Shown here: piece by piece, positions 55,369 to 64,000 of the stretch
How positions within the stretch are numbered: position 1 is the stretch's first letter
Layout of the letters: every line of letters begins with the position of its first letter
NCBI GenBank assembly: GCA_002452335.1
Contig: DKFJ01000009.1
Location: forward strand, 1 to 64,000
From: Deferribacteraceae bacterium UBA6799
GTDB lineage: Bacteria; Chrysiogenota; Deferribacteres; Deferribacterales; Geovibrionaceae
DNA length: 64,000 nt
Direction of reading: 5' to 3'
The notes under the pieces: generated by a model
Told to the model about the DNA's origin: nothing
Databases searched by the model: none
What the model saw: the letters and a program-made list of their open reading frames with translations, nothing else
Position numbers and translations under genes: made by a program

Positions 55369-55700
55369 TACCGGGGCTCGGACAGAAAGGCGAGAAGAGA
55401 GCCGAAAAATATCTTATCAATAACGGCTACAAAATTCTGGAGAGGAATTTCCGGTGCAGGTTCGGAGAGATAGACATCATCGCCTCTAAGGACGGATGCA
55501 CTGTTTTCGTGGAAGTGAAGACGAGGAAGAACTCCGCCTACGGCAAGGGTTTCGAGTCGGTGGACGCCAGAAAACAGCAGAAACTGATAATGACCGCTCA
55601 GGCTTTTTTTCAGGGACGGGCGGAGACAGCCGCCAGGTTCGATGTGATATCCATTGATAATGATTCTGTTACGCATATACAAAATGCCTTCGGCATGTAA
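55365..55700 (+). CDS. yraN: YraN/UPF0102 nuclease-fold protein
   Basis: A 111-residue protein with the UPF0102 endonuclease-like fold: GEKRAEKYLINNGYKILERNFRCRFGEIDIIASKD, then VFVEVKTRKNSAYGKG, carrying the D..E.K nuclease core. The function is undefined, but it is commonly next to rnhB, as here. The start is TTG at 55365, overlapping the rnhB stop (TTGA). Confidence 0.93.
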   Translation: MIPGLGQKGEKRAEKYLINNGYKILERNFRCRFGEIDIIASKDGCTVFVEVKTRKNSAYGKGFESVDARKQQKLIMTAQAFFQGRAETAARFDVISIDNDSVTHIQNAFGM

Positions 55701-55768
55701 AATGATGTTGTAATATTACTTCGTAATGCTATAATTTCCATCCGTTCATCAACATTGGAGAATTGAAT

Positions 55769-56494
55769 ATGTACACACTTATTTTATCCGTAGCTATATC
55801 CACTCTGCTCTCTTTAGGGCTTTACTTTCTTACATACAGCATCTTCTGGCCTCTTTTTCTTATGGTGGTCGGTATTCTCGGTCTTAACTTTCTGGTGGGC
55901 AGAAAATTTCTGGCGAAACTCACCGCTCTTTTCAAATCAGTGGAAAAAGATCTGGGCGCCGGACGCACAGATAAAGCCATCGAAAAACTGAAAGAGGGAT
56001 ATCCCTATGCCAAGTGGCAGTTCTTCGTTAAAGAGCAGATAGACGCTCAGATAGGCATCATCCTTTACACCAACCAGAAGTTTGAGGAAGCCGCTCCATA
56101 TCTGATGAACGGATTCAACAAAAACTGGATGTCGATGGCGATGCTCGCCGCTCTGCATTTTAAGAACAACGATTCAGCCTCCTGCTACAAAACAATGGAC
56201 AAAGCGATCAAGGGCTCTCCCAAACAGGGCTTTTTATACAGTCTTTACGCATATTTTCTGATGGAAAAAGGCGAAACTGACAAGGCCGTGGTTATCCTCT
56301 CCAAAGGTGCCGATAAGAACCCTATGGATGATAAACTTCAGTCAGCTATGGAATCCGTGAAAAACGGTAAAAAACTGAAAATGCAGAACTACGGCAACCT
56401 CTGGCTTCAGATGCACCTGGGAGCGAAAATTCCTCAGGGCGGCAGACCCTATCAGCAGTTTCTGATGAATCAGAGAATGGGTAAAAGAAGGTAA
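55769..56494 (+). CDS. Membrane-anchored TPR-like protein
   Basis: A 241-residue protein with two N-terminal TM helices (about residues 2-20 and 24-42), a short basic turn, then a helical tetratricopeptide-like region (AIEKLKEGYPYAKWQF, FEEAAPYLMNGFNKN, SLYAYFLMEKGETDKAVVIL). It ends with a basic tail (MNQRMGKRR). I do not recognise the family. A scaffold or assembly role at the inner membrane is possible. I start at the ATG at 55769 (GGAG upstream) over the TTG at 55763. It is 2 bases from folE2. Confidence 0.7.
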   Translation: MYTLILSVAISTLLSLGLYFLTYSIFWPLFLMVVGILGLNFLVGRKFLAKLTALFKSVEKDLGAGRTDKAIEKLKEGYPYAKWQFFVKEQIDAQIGIILYTNQKFEEAAPYLMNGFNKNWMSMAMLAALHFKNNDSASCYKTMDKAIKGSPKQGFLYSLYAYFLMEKGETDKAVVILSKGADKNPMDDKLQSAMESVKNGKKLKMQNYGNLWLQMHLGAKIPQGGRPYQQFLMNQRMGKRR

Positions 56495-56496
56495 GT

Positions 56497-57270
56497 TTGA
56501 AGGATATTCAAAACCAGAGGGATACCAGAAACCTCGATGTGGACAAGGTCGGCATCAAGGACATCCGCTATCCTGTCGTGCTTTCCGACCGTTATAAGGG
56601 CAAGCAGTCCACTGTAGCCCGTATCAATATGTATGTGCGCCTGCCCCATGATTTCAAGGGAACGCACATGTCCCGTTTTGTTGAGATACTCAGCAAACAT
56701 TCTGAAGATATCAACCTGTATTCCGTTGGAAATATTCTGGACGAGATGAAGGAGAAGCTGGACAGCGAAGAGGCTTTTATCGAGCTTTCTTTCAACTATT
56801 TTCTTAAGAAAAAAGCGCCGATATCCTGTCAGGAAGCGATGATGGACTATTACTGCACCTATCTGGGATCAGCTGGGAAAGACTGGAAAGATTCAGTTCT
56901 GTCTGTCCGTGTGCCTGTGCTGACTCTCTGCCCCTGTTCCAAGGAGATCAGCGTTCAGGGCGCTCATAACCAGAGAAGCTATGTTACCATATCTGTCCGC
57001 ATGAAAAAACTGATGTGGATAGAAGAGCTGATAGAGATAGCCGAAAGATCGGCTTCGTCCCCTGTATATCCTCTGCTGAAGCGTGAGGATGAGAAATATG
57101 TCACCGAAAATTCATATGAAAACCCCGTTTTTGTAGAGGATGTGGTGAGAAATGCCGCCACCATGCTGATGGCAGAGGACCGCATCGTGTGGTTCGAGGT
57201 GTCCAGCGAAAACATGGAGAGCATCCACAACCACTCCGCCTACGCCGTAATCACACGAGATAAGAGATAG
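56497..57270 (+). CDS. folE2: GTP cyclohydrolase FolE2 (type IB)
   Basis: A 257-residue GCYH-IB enzyme making dihydroneopterin triphosphate for folate and, through the same product, queuosine precursors. Family marks are the Cys-containing TLCPCSKEIS motif (about residues 145-155), GAHNQRSYVTISVRM with the metal-binding His, and FKGTHMSRFVEIL. FolE2 works with Mn or other metals rather than the obligatory Zn of FolE, so it can replace FolE under zinc limitation. The start is TTG, with AAGG upstream. A strong terminator ends the operon. Confidence 0.95.
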   Translation: MKDIQNQRDTRNLDVDKVGIKDIRYPVVLSDRYKGKQSTVARINMYVRLPHDFKGTHMSRFVEILSKHSEDINLYSVGNILDEMKEKLDSEEAFIELSFNYFLKKKAPISCQEAMMDYYCTYLGSAGKDWKDSVLSVRVPVLTLCPCSKEISVQGAHNQRSYVTISVRMKKLMWIEELIEIAERSASSPVYPLLKREDEKYVTENSYENPVFVEDVVRNAATMLMAEDRIVWFEVSSENMESIHNHSAYAVITRDKR

Positions 57271-57290
57271 TTATCAGCCAATAATCATAA

Positions 57291-57320
57291 AAAAAAGCGG
57301 AGCTCAGGCTCCGCTTTTTT
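57291..57320. terminator. Bidirectional intrinsic terminator
   Basis: AAAAAAGCGGAGC / GCTCCGCTTTTTT stem with a four-base loop, between folE2 (plus) and the autotransporter gene (minus). Confidence 0.92.
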
Positions 57321-57343
57321 ATTATGAGATATTGGAAGTTTTA

Positions 57344-60094
57344 TTAGAACTTCAGTCCGGCAGTCAGCTTAAGGCTGAAGCTGTCGTAGTCAGTGTTGGT
57401 TATATACTGTCCAAAGACGCCTGTGCTCCAGAAACTTCCGGCGAGCTCAGTGCCGAGGCTCAGAGAGTGGGTAGTGTTATCCACTTCCTGATCTATTTCG
57501 ATAGTGCCTGTATTCATCTCCGGAATCGACTGACCGATGGTGATGTCGTTGTTTCCCAATGCGTTTTCTAACCTGTATTCACCATAGAATTTCAGCATGC
57601 CCGCCTTAACGGCTGTTACATATTCTGTGGAAAGACCCATGATAAGGCTGGTATCCCAGTCTGAATAGGTTTCATAGTCTTTTGACAGATAATCGTATGC
57701 TGTTCCCTCTATCTCGGTGTTGTAGCTGCTCATATTGTAATAGCTGAGAGCCATGCCGCCGAAGGGTGTAACCTTGCCTGTTTTGCCGAAACGGAAGCTG
57801 TATCCGCCGAGAGCCTCTGTCTGAAATCCTTTTGAGTCATAATCGGCTGTTTCACTCAGATCGTTGTATCCGCCTGTGTAGCCGGAGTAGTCGTTATCTG
57901 TCAAAAATCCGATGACAGATGCGCTGACGAAGATGTCTTTATTCGTTTTAGCGGTTGCGCCGGCGAAAAAAGAATCGGACTGTGTCTTGTCCATGGAGAC
58001 GTCATCGAAGTCTATGTTTGTGGTCATGCTGCCCAGATAGAAAGAGCCGGATATGCCTGATCTGAACTCATGAGAAATGCCCACGCCCAGTCCGAAGGTA
58101 TCTGCGTCATAGCCGTCACCGTTCATTTTTGTAATGAAGGGAAAGGCGAATATAGTGGTTAATTTCTTTTTGGGAGCGTAAGAGAGTCCCGCGTCTGTGG
58201 CTATCTCGCCTGAGTCGGCCAGCAGCATGTTGTTTTGGTTCAGATATGAGAACCCGCTGAGACCGCCGCCCATTCCTCCTGCCAGCATGGAACCGTTAAA
58301 GATCTTTCCTACGGCTTTTGCTGTCGAGATCGCGCTGGTGGAGCTGATGCCGGCTGATGAGCGAGAAGGGTTATAGCTCACTGACACTTTAGAGTTTTCG
58401 CCTCTTTCTCCGTCGTACCAGTTAACGGTGAAATCGGGGTTAGTGAACGGTCTGAGACCGCTGAATGTGCCTGTGACTGTACCTCCGTCATTTTCAATGA
58501 CAGTGTACGGAGTATTAAATGATATATATTTGCTTAAGGTTACGCCGAGAGAGGCGCTGTTCAGGTTCAGTGAGGATGATGAATCCACATATATTGTGCC
58601 GACATCCTCACAGCCGGGACAGGAACCGGCGGATACAGTGAAGGCGTCTTTCAGAACTGCGGAGCTGCTTTTCAGTATCAGTGTTCTGGCGGATGAATCA
58701 GCTGAGTCGGCTGATATTAAAATATTGCCCGAGTCGGTTATTTCTGCGCTTGTTACATCGGAGAGAATATAAGCGGCAATATTGTCAAAAGAGCTGCCTC
58801 CTTTAATATCCAGATTGATATTTCCTGAGTTTGTCAGAGTGAGGTTGGGGACGTACTTAACTGATATTGCGCTGATGTTTTCCATATTTGCGGAAGAGCC
58901 GGCTTCAGCTGAAACGCTTATGTCTCCTGAGTTGCGGACTATGCCGCTGCCGGAGCTGAGGATGGAAATCCCGGCAACATTTGCTGTTTCGCTGCTGTAA
59001 AAGATGCCTCTCTGGTCGTCGGAATTCTCGCCGACAGCGCTGACGCTGATGCTGATGTCCCCTGTGTTTGTCACATCAGAAGTGTTGGCATCAACAGAAT
59101 AAATTCCGTATATGTCGTTTATATAGGCTTCCGAGTCAGTGGAGATGTCCATATCTATACTGCCTGAGTTGGCTATGGTCTGGTTGTCGTTCAGTTCGTC
59201 GTAAATCCCGATGATGTCCCGGAGCATTACATCGGATACATGCACTCTGACATCGCCGTCGTAGTTGTTGTCATAGTCGCTGACAGACAGTGATATTAAG
59301 CCTGAGTTGGTTATCGAGGAAGCGTCGAACATTATGCCGAAGAGTTCTCTGACATAAATGCCTGAGGACTCGTTTCCGGTGGATATCAGGCTGTATGAAA
59401 TAGAGCCGGAGTTAATGATGGAGTCCGCTGTTGCGCTGTTTGAGATTATTCCGCCCACGTACCTTACAGTTATCGGGTCGAACGTGAGGTTGTTGTCCGT
59501 GTAGGTTGAGCTGATGCCGATAGTCCCGCTGTTAAGTATAGAACCGAATGTGCCGGTCAGCCCGATAATCCCGGAGGTTGATATTAAGCCTTCATAATCT
59601 CCTGATTCAGACAGGGTAAAACCCCTGTATGAGTCACTGATTGTTATGCTTCCTGCATTTAGAATACTGTTCCCGCTGCCGGACGATGTGTAGAGCCCGA
59701 CAGAGGAGGTGTCGTAGAATTCCGCGTTATCCGACAGATAAATGCCGCTGAAATTTGACGAGAGGTTAATCTGCCCGTAATTATAAAGGTCTGCATCAGA
59801 TGTGCTCATACCGAGATATGATCTTTCTGAAATATCGTCTGATGTGAGACCGGAAAAAGTACCGGTGATGGTTATTGAACCACGGTTGTAAAGAGAGGCT
59901 GATGCGGTGTCGCCTCTGACGCCGAACACATGTTTTCCTGTAGAAAGAGCGGTGTCACTGTAGCTGAGGGCAGAGCCGTTGGTATAGGAAGTCTGACCCG
60001 ATGGTACGTCATATATAACGTATTCGTATGAGGGTGACGCCTGAATGCTAAGTGCCGAAAAAACTAAAAGTGCTGAAAAAAAAAGTTTAATCAT
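57344..60094 (-). CDS. Type Va autotransporter with N-S-G repeat passenger
   Basis: A 916-residue outer-membrane protein. A signal peptide (MIKLFFSALLVFSALSIQA) precedes a passenger of about 600 residues made of repeated short beta units with an x-NSG-xIxxS core (NSGSITI, NTGDISISV, NSGDISVS, NSGNINLDI), as in a beta-helix. A CPGC motif lies near its end. The last 280 residues form the autotransporter beta-barrel, with aromatic strand ends and a C-terminal Phe (TAGLKF). The passenger probably works in adhesion or at the surface. No protease motif is visible. It is monocistronic. Confidence 0.9.
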   Translation of the reverse strand: MIKLFFSALLVFSALSIQASPSYEYVIYDVPSGQTSYTNGSALSYSDTALSTGKHVFGVRGDTASASLYNRGSITITGTFSGLTSDDISERSYLGMSTSDADLYNYGQINLSSNFSGIYLSDNAEFYDTSSVGLYTSSGSGNSILNAGSITISDSYRGFTLSESGDYEGLISTSGIIGLTGTFGSILNSGTIGISSTYTDNNLTFDPITVRYVGGIISNSATADSIINSGSISYSLISTGNESSGIYVRELFGIMFDASSITNSGLISLSVSDYDNNYDGDVRVHVSDVMLRDIIGIYDELNDNQTIANSGSIDMDISTDSEAYINDIYGIYSVDANTSDVTNTGDISISVSAVGENSDDQRGIFYSSETANVAGISILSSGSGIVRNSGDISVSAEAGSSANMENISAISVKYVPNLTLTNSGNINLDIKGGSSFDNIAAYILSDVTSAEITDSGNILISADSADSSARTLILKSSSAVLKDAFTVSAGSCPGCEDVGTIYVDSSSSLNLNSASLGVTLSKYISFNTPYTVIENDGGTVTGTFSGLRPFTNPDFTVNWYDGERGENSKVSVSYNPSRSSAGISSTSAISTAKAVGKIFNGSMLAGGMGGGLSGFSYLNQNNMLLADSGEIATDAGLSYAPKKKLTTIFAFPFITKMNGDGYDADTFGLGVGISHEFRSGISGSFYLGSMTTNIDFDDVSMDKTQSDSFFAGATAKTNKDIFVSASVIGFLTDNDYSGYTGGYNDLSETADYDSKGFQTEALGGYSFRFGKTGKVTPFGGMALSYYNMSSYNTEIEGTAYDYLSKDYETYSDWDTSLIMGLSTEYVTAVKAGMLKFYGEYRLENALGNNDITIGQSIPEMNTGTIEIDQEVDNTTHSLSLGTELAGSFWSTGVFGQYITNTDYDSFSLKLTAGLKF

Positions 60095-60338
60095 AAAAAT
60101 CTCCGGATGATAATAAGTATGACAAGTATATAGCAGAAAATAAAAGTAAGAAACAAAAGATGTAGAAAAGATAAAAAAAATCAGAAGATAATATGGAAGA
60201 CAAAGTGATTAGGGAGAGATTGCTTCGCTTTGCCCGCAAAGATATATTCCGCTGTCACTGCGGACAAGTCTGTGACTGACGAAATATTACTGAAACTTCA
60301 GCTTGTCATCAGCATCGGGCTTTATCAAAAGCAGTATA
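60095..60338. other. 244-base intergenic region
   Basis: This region between two minus-strand genes holds the autotransporter leader and the sequence after the LysM transglycosylase. A small hairpin TCCGC / GCGGA (about 60248-60266) and a degenerate GATTGCTTCGCTTTGCC near 60211 are visible. No gene or clear terminator was seen. Confidence 0.5.
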
Positions 60339-62144
60339 TCAGTCGATGTATAAAACCATTCCGGGGCGTATGCCTTTGCCCACGCCGTTGCGTTTTTTGA
60401 TATCGTCAATGCTGGTGCCGAATTTCTTTGCGATAGCCCAGAGGTTGTCTCCGTTCTTCACTTTATATTTGGTCACTTTGCTCTTGCCGGAGGCTTTTGC
60501 CGCTACAGAGGATGACGCAGGGACGGTCAGTATCTGTCCGGAGTTTATCTGGTTGCCTTTTATATTGTTGGCGTTTCTGATATCGGCTACTGTTGTGCCG
60601 TATTTTGTGGCGATTCTCCAGAGAGTCTCTCCCGCCTTAACTTTGTGAGTCGTTGTGACATATTGTCTGCTCTGGGATTTCAGAGGTTTTGATATGGCTA
60701 CTCTCTGGCTTTTGTCGGCGTAATAGTTTTCAGATATTACCAGAGACTGACCGGGGTGTATCCTTCTGGGGTTCACGTTCTTGTTCATAGCCATCAGCTC
60801 ATATGTGGACAGTCCGTATTTGGCGGCGATGGTGCTCATGTTTTCGCCTCTGCGGACATTGTGGAATTTCGGGTTATATCTTTTCAGCTCAGAGGCGAAA
60901 GCCACGTTCAGCTCGTCGTCATAAACATCCGGGATGGGTACGAAAAGAACTGTTCCGCCGGGCACACGGTTAACAGTGAAGCCGTTGGCTTTTTTCAGCG
61001 TGGATGTGGACAGACCATATTCTGATGCTATGTTGCTGAGGTCCGTTGTGCCGGAAGTTTTAACCACATAGAACTGAGCCAGTTCCTCATCGGTGATGTG
61101 TTCCAGCTTCTCTTCCAGCTCGGCTCTCTTGCCGTAGGGAATACGCAGGGTGTAGACATCCACCGGGGGAGTCATGGGGGTCATCAGCTCAGGGTTAAGC
61201 TCTCTGAGCGTATCTATATCAGTGTTTATCAGATCGGCTATGACATATAGGTTGGACTGTCTGTAGAGGTCAACCCTGTCGAACAGAACCGGCATGCCGT
61301 TAGGCGTTTCGAATCCGTATTCCTGATAGTTTCTGGCGAGATATCTGAGGGCGAGGAATTTGGGAACATAGTCCTTGGTCTCCACTCTCAGGTATGTGTT
61401 CTGTCTCTTTGACAGTTCATAGAAATCTGTTGTGCCGTATCTCTGGATGGCGCGCTGAATCTTTCCCTGACCGGCGTTGTATGCCGCCAGCGCCAGATAC
61501 CAGTCGCCCAGACGGTTGTAGAGGTCACGCAGGTGGCGTGCCGCCGCCACGGAGGCCTTTTCGAAGTCACGGCGCTCATCAACCCAGAAGTTATAGTCCA
61601 GACCATAGAGCTTGCCTGTGCTCTTCATAAACTGCCACATGCCGCAGGCGCCGGCGTGGGAGGTTATGGAGGGGTTGAACCCGCTCTCTGTGAAGGGCAG
61701 ATAGGTAAGATCTTCCGGAACACCCTCTCTGCGGAAGATGTCTCTGACTATGTATATGTACTGGTTGGATCTGTTGAGCCATTTCTGAAATGTAGTGCTG
61801 AATTTATCTGTGAACATACGGACGTAAAACTCAAATCTTTCGTCTTCCGTCAGCGGGATAGTGTCGTATTTACCATATTCGGTGTCGCTCTGGTCGAGGT
61901 GATAGTCTGTCTGTTTTTTCAGAACATTATAAATGTCTATGCCTTCCTCTTCGAGACGTGCCAGAAAACGGCTCTCTTCTATCTCGGAAAAAGCGTTGGC
62001 GCCGTATCCGCTGTCCTGAAGAACAACTTCCTCATTCTGAATTTTCGTGGGAACGGCAGGTCCTGACGGGGCTAGAGATGCTGTGCTGGGGGCGCATGCC
62101 GCCAGCGCGAGAAAAGACGGTATGTATATAAGATATTTCTTCAT
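60339..62144 (-). CDS. mltD: MltD-like lytic transglycosylase lipoprotein with LysM domains
   Basis: A 601-residue lipoprotein (lipobox LAAC, Cys17). The lytic transglycosylase domain (about residues 125-260) has the catalytic Glu in PFTESGFNP, followed by SHAGACGMWQFM and the LAAYNAGQGKIQRAIQRYG motif. It is followed by four LysM modules, the last three being clear (near HNVRRGENMSTIAAKYGLS, HKVKAGETLWRIATKYGTT and YKVKNGDNLWAIAKKFGTS) and the first (YVVKTSGTTDLSNIASEYG) more divergent. It cleaves peptidoglycan glycan strands, remodelling the wall. With FlgJ lacking a hydrolase domain, such an enzyme could help open the wall. Confidence 0.92.
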   Translation of the reverse strand: MKKYLIYIPSFLALAACAPSTASLAPSGPAVPTKIQNEEVVLQDSGYGANAFSEIEESRFLARLEEEGIDIYNVLKKQTDYHLDQSDTEYGKYDTIPLTEDERFEFYVRMFTDKFSTTFQKWLNRSNQYIYIVRDIFRREGVPEDLTYLPFTESGFNPSITSHAGACGMWQFMKSTGKLYGLDYNFWVDERRDFEKASVAAARHLRDLYNRLGDWYLALAAYNAGQGKIQRAIQRYGTTDFYELSKRQNTYLRVETKDYVPKFLALRYLARNYQEYGFETPNGMPVLFDRVDLYRQSNLYVIADLINTDIDTLRELNPELMTPMTPPVDVYTLRIPYGKRAELEEKLEHITDEELAQFYVVKTSGTTDLSNIASEYGLSTSTLKKANGFTVNRVPGGTVLFVPIPDVYDDELNVAFASELKRYNPKFHNVRRGENMSTIAAKYGLSTYELMAMNKNVNPRRIHPGQSLVISENYYADKSQRVAISKPLKSQSRQYVTTTHKVKAGETLWRIATKYGTTVADIRNANNIKGNQINSGQILTVPASSSVAAKASGKSKVTKYKVKNGDNLWAIAKKFGTSIDDIKKRNGVGKGIRPGMVLYID

Positions 62145-62178
62145 TGGTTGTCCCTGTTGTTATATTAATTAAAAAGCA

Positions 62179-62206
62179 ACTATACACTAAAATATGCGCA
62201 AATCAA
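62179..62206 (-). promoter_or_regulatory. Candidate promoter of the mltD-like gene
   Basis: Minus-strand TTGATT (62206-62201) and TATAGT (62184-62179) with a 16-base spacer, 35 bases before the mltD-like start. Confidence 0.5.
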
Positions 62207-62216
62207 GAGTTTGACG

Positions 62217-62975
62217 CTATTTCAGTCCGGAAAACACAATTTCCCACTTTCTGTTTAATTCGGCTATAGCGGCGTTTTTCTTAACTAAATCTATCTTTTT
62301 GCATCTGACAAAACGTGCCAGAGACACCAGTCTTATGAATTCTATGTATTTTATAGATGCGCTGAGCTGGTCTTCGGTGACAGCCCGTTTTATTATAAGT
62401 TTCTGAGGGATATAGTTAATATGGAATCTGGCGGCTATGCGCAGCCAAAGATCATAGTCTTCGCAGACACGCATGTTCTCATCGAAAAAACCGCAGGATG
62501 AAAAGACCTCTCTGTGTATGACACAGGAAGACGGGCTGATGCGGCAGATATCCAGAATCTTTGAAAATATCTGTCCGCCGTATTTTGTATGTTTGTTCCC
62601 CTGATTGATGAATCTGTCGGTTCGGTACCAGAATTCGTCCGTGTGTGATACCAGCCAGCCTTTATCGAACTGTTCGTTCTGGCGTTCCAGTTTTTCCGGC
62701 AGCCAGATATCATCGGAGTCGAGAAACGCTATGAATTCTCCCTTGGCGGCTCTGATGCCTGTGTTTCTGGCGGCGCTGACGCCTCTGTTTTTTGACAGGC
62801 GTATGTAGTTTATACGGTTCATATAGGGGGCCAGACATTCCGCCACGGACAGGTCGGAGCCGTCGTCCACCACTATGATCTCATAGTCTTTGAACGTCTG
62901 GAGAAAAACAGACTCTATGGCTGTTCTGAGTGTATCTGTGCGGTTGTATACCGGGATGATTACACTGAATCTCAT
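62217..62975 (-). CDS. Family 2 glycosyltransferase
   Basis: A 252-residue GT-A fold enzyme. FSVIIPVYNRTDTLRTAIESVFLQTFKDYEIIVVDDGSD starts the nucleotide-sugar domain, the AAKGEFIAFLDSDDIWLP motif holds the DxD, and the VCEDYDLWLRIAARF block contains the catalytic-base region. It probably adds a sugar to a surface polysaccharide; acceptor unknown. The start overlaps the Lrp gene stop by four bases. No other glycan genes are in the window. Confidence 0.9.
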   Translation of the reverse strand: MRFSVIIPVYNRTDTLRTAIESVFLQTFKDYEIIVVDDGSDLSVAECLAPYMNRINYIRLSKNRGVSAARNTGIRAAKGEFIAFLDSDDIWLPEKLERQNEQFDKGWLVSHTDEFWYRTDRFINQGNKHTKYGGQIFSKILDICRISPSSCVIHREVFSSCGFFDENMRVCEDYDLWLRIAARFHINYIPQKLIIKRAVTEDQLSASIKYIEFIRLVSLARFVRCKKIDLVKKNAAIAELNRKWEIVFSGLK

Positions 62976-63430
62976 ACTGGGCGTTTTCGGTCGAGTTTGG
63001 TGGAGAAGACCAGTATGGTATTTGTCTTGTCCACTCCGGGCACGTTGCGGATCTTTTTAATAAGTTTGCTCAGCGAGTCAGTGTTGTTTGTGGTTACATG
63101 GAGCAGAAAAGTGAAGTCGCCGGTGACGTGGTGGCATCCGAGGATGTCTGTGTCCAGCGTTTTGATCATGCTTTCGAAATCTTCTATATGTTTGGCGTTG
63201 TCTATGGATATGCCTATGAAGGCGATGATGTCGTATCCGAGCTGTTTGTAGTCTATGTCAACGGTATAGTTGCGGATTATGCCCAGTGTTTCCAGTCTTT
63301 TGATGCGGTCAATTACAGAGGGGGATTTCATTCCGGCGGCTTTGGCTATGTCGGCGTAGGATGTTCGTCCGTTCTCCACCAGCATGTTGAGGATGAGTTT
63401 GTCCGTTTCGTCGATGTTATGCTGTCTCAC
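62972..63430 (-). CDS. Lrp/AsnC-family transcriptional regulator
   Basis: A 152-residue feast/famine regulator. The N-terminal winged helix IDETDKLILNMLVENGRTSYADIAKAAGMKSPSVIDRIKRLETLGII and a C-terminal RAM ligand-binding domain (VDIDYKQLGYDIIAFIGISID, ILGCHHVTGDFTFLLHVTT) are clear. Members sense amino acids. Its targets are not shown by context. It lies three bases after nth and overlaps the glycosyltransferase gene. Confidence 0.93.
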   Translation of the reverse strand: MRQHNIDETDKLILNMLVENGRTSYADIAKAAGMKSPSVIDRIKRLETLGIIRNYTVDIDYKQLGYDIIAFIGISIDNAKHIEDFESMIKTLDTDILGCHHVTGDFTFLLHVTTNNTDSLSKLIKKIRNVPGVDKTNTILVFSTKLDRKRPV

Positions 63431-63433
63431 TGA

Positions 63434-64000
63434 CTACCTCCGTGTTGTTACGCCTACTTTATCACAGAGTTCGTATAGTCCGCAAGATGAACAAATGGGT
63501 GAAACGGGACGGCATATGCTTCTGCCGTATGCCACCAGTATTTCGTTGATGCGTATCCAGTATTTTTCCGGAAGATGCTTTCTCAGCTCTATTTCTGTTT
63601 TGTCCGGAGTTTTTGTTTTCACATATCCTAGCCGGTTGAAAATACGGTGAACGTGGGTGTCCACGCACACGGCGGGGCGCCCGTATCCCTCCACCACTAC
63701 CAGATTAGCGGTTTTTCTGCCCACTCCTTTCAGGGTAACCAGCTCGTCTATTTCATGGGGGACTTTTCCGTCATATTTCTCTATGAGAATTTCGCAGATG
63801 TTTTTTATGGTTTTCGCTTTGGTTTTGTAAAATCCGGCAGGATATATCAGTTTCCCGATTTCTTCTTCAGTCAGTTCCAGAGTTTTCTGTGGAGTATCTG
63901 CAACAGCGAAGAGCTTTTCTGATGATGCCAGCGTCACCTCATCCTTAGTACGCAGACTGATGAGACAGCTGACCAGCACACGAAAAGGGTCGCGCTTGGT
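63434..64000 (-). CDS. nth: Endonuclease III, truncated at the window edge
   Basis: The C-terminal 188 residues of a DNA glycosylase/AP lyase. The helix-hairpin-helix LVTLKGVGRKTANLVVVEG with catalytic Lys, the catalytic Asp in VCVDTHVHRI, and the C-terminal [4Fe-4S] ligands C-x6-C-x2-C-x5-C (in CRPVSPICSSCGLYELC) are intact. The frame is open to the window end, reading TKRDPFRVLVSCLIS there, so the N-terminal 25 or so residues lie outside. It removes oxidised pyrimidines. Confidence 0.95.
   Translation of the reverse strand, partial: TKRDPFRVLVSCLISLRTKDEVTLASSEKLFAVADTPQKTLELTEEEIGKLIYPAGFYKTKAKTIKNICEILIEKYDGKVPHEIDELVTLKGVGRKTANLVVVEGYGRPAVCVDTHVHRIFNRLGYVKTKTPDKTEIELRKHLPEKYWIRINEILVAYGRSICRPVSPICSSCGLYELCDKVGVTTRR

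Overview
The window is a gene-dense stretch of a Gram-negative, flagellated, probably anaerobic or microaerophilic bacterial chromosome of moderate GC (judged by eye). P- and L-ring flagellar genes, a Tat system, a classical autotransporter and outer-membrane-type lipoproteins show an outer membrane. A periplasm-facing NiFe hydrogenase pair with hypA/hypB, and GTP cyclohydrolase FolE2, HisZ and a nickel-pincer LarA homologue, fit a Deferribacterota-like or other deep-branching anaerobic lineage. That placement is inference and could not be tested here. There are no rRNA genes, CRISPR arrays or insertion sequences. The four tRNA genes lack an encoded CCA end, and a CCA-adding enzyme gene lies in the window.

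Layout. 0-9 kb: a Sel1-repeat protein, a methyltransferase, a chemotaxis receptor, an XRE regulator, a queuosine-precursor transporter, a three-gene EVE/PNPOx/YbaK run, a CsoR-like repressor with its operator, a TlpA lipoprotein and a bifunctional-nuclease-family protein. 9-15.4 kb: a minus-strand operon thrC-queA-tgt-yajC-secD-secF. 15.4-22.5 kb: ndk, gdhA, an NDUFA9-like reductase, radC, then the overlapping plus-strand operon tatA-tatC-moaA-larA. 22.5-35.5 kb: minus-strand flagellar genes in two transcription units. The upstream unit (lipoprotein-flgF-flgG-flgA-flgH-flgI-flgJ) starts at a near-perfect sigma-54 promoter. The downstream unit (flgM-flgN-flgK-flgL-fliW-csrA) starts at a near-perfect sigma-28 promoter. 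FlgL is enormous, at 1274 residues. 35.5-40.7 kb: a Fur-family regulator with a 7-1-7 operator, a His-rich zinc-binding protein, a radical SAM protein and the NiFe hydrogenase subunits.

40.8-48.5 kb: a Fic protein, a thioredoxin-like small protein, a class V aminotransferase, hisZ-purA, a Lys-Glu-Val-Asp tRNA operon with a strong promoter, and an AT-rich KAP-like P-loop NTPase directly behind the tRNAs, which looks horizontally acquired. 48.5-57.3 kb: a tautomerase, a cupin, an FAD oxidoreductase and a phosphodiesterase. These are followed by a long plus-strand housekeeping operon: CCA nucleotidyltransferase, FAH hydrolase, YkgJ, coaE, hypA, hypB, rnhB, yraN, a TPR membrane protein and folE2. 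57.3-64 kb: an autotransporter, a LysM lytic transglycosylase, a glycosyltransferase, an Lrp/AsnC regulator and a truncated nth.

Themes across the window: nickel (hydrogenase, HypA/B, LarA-type racemase); queuosine (transporter, Tgt, QueA, and FolE2 feeding the precursor pathway); protein export (SecDF-YajC, TatAC, with the hydrogenase small subunit as a Tat client). The most unusual items are an Asp replacing the fourth proximal-cluster Cys in the hydrogenase small subunit, the giant FlgL with repeated inserted domains, an unrecognised lipoprotein heading the sigma-54 flagellar operon, a CsoR-like repressor lacking two of the usual metal ligands, a tRNA spacer made of four consecutive hairpins, and the KAP-like NTPase.
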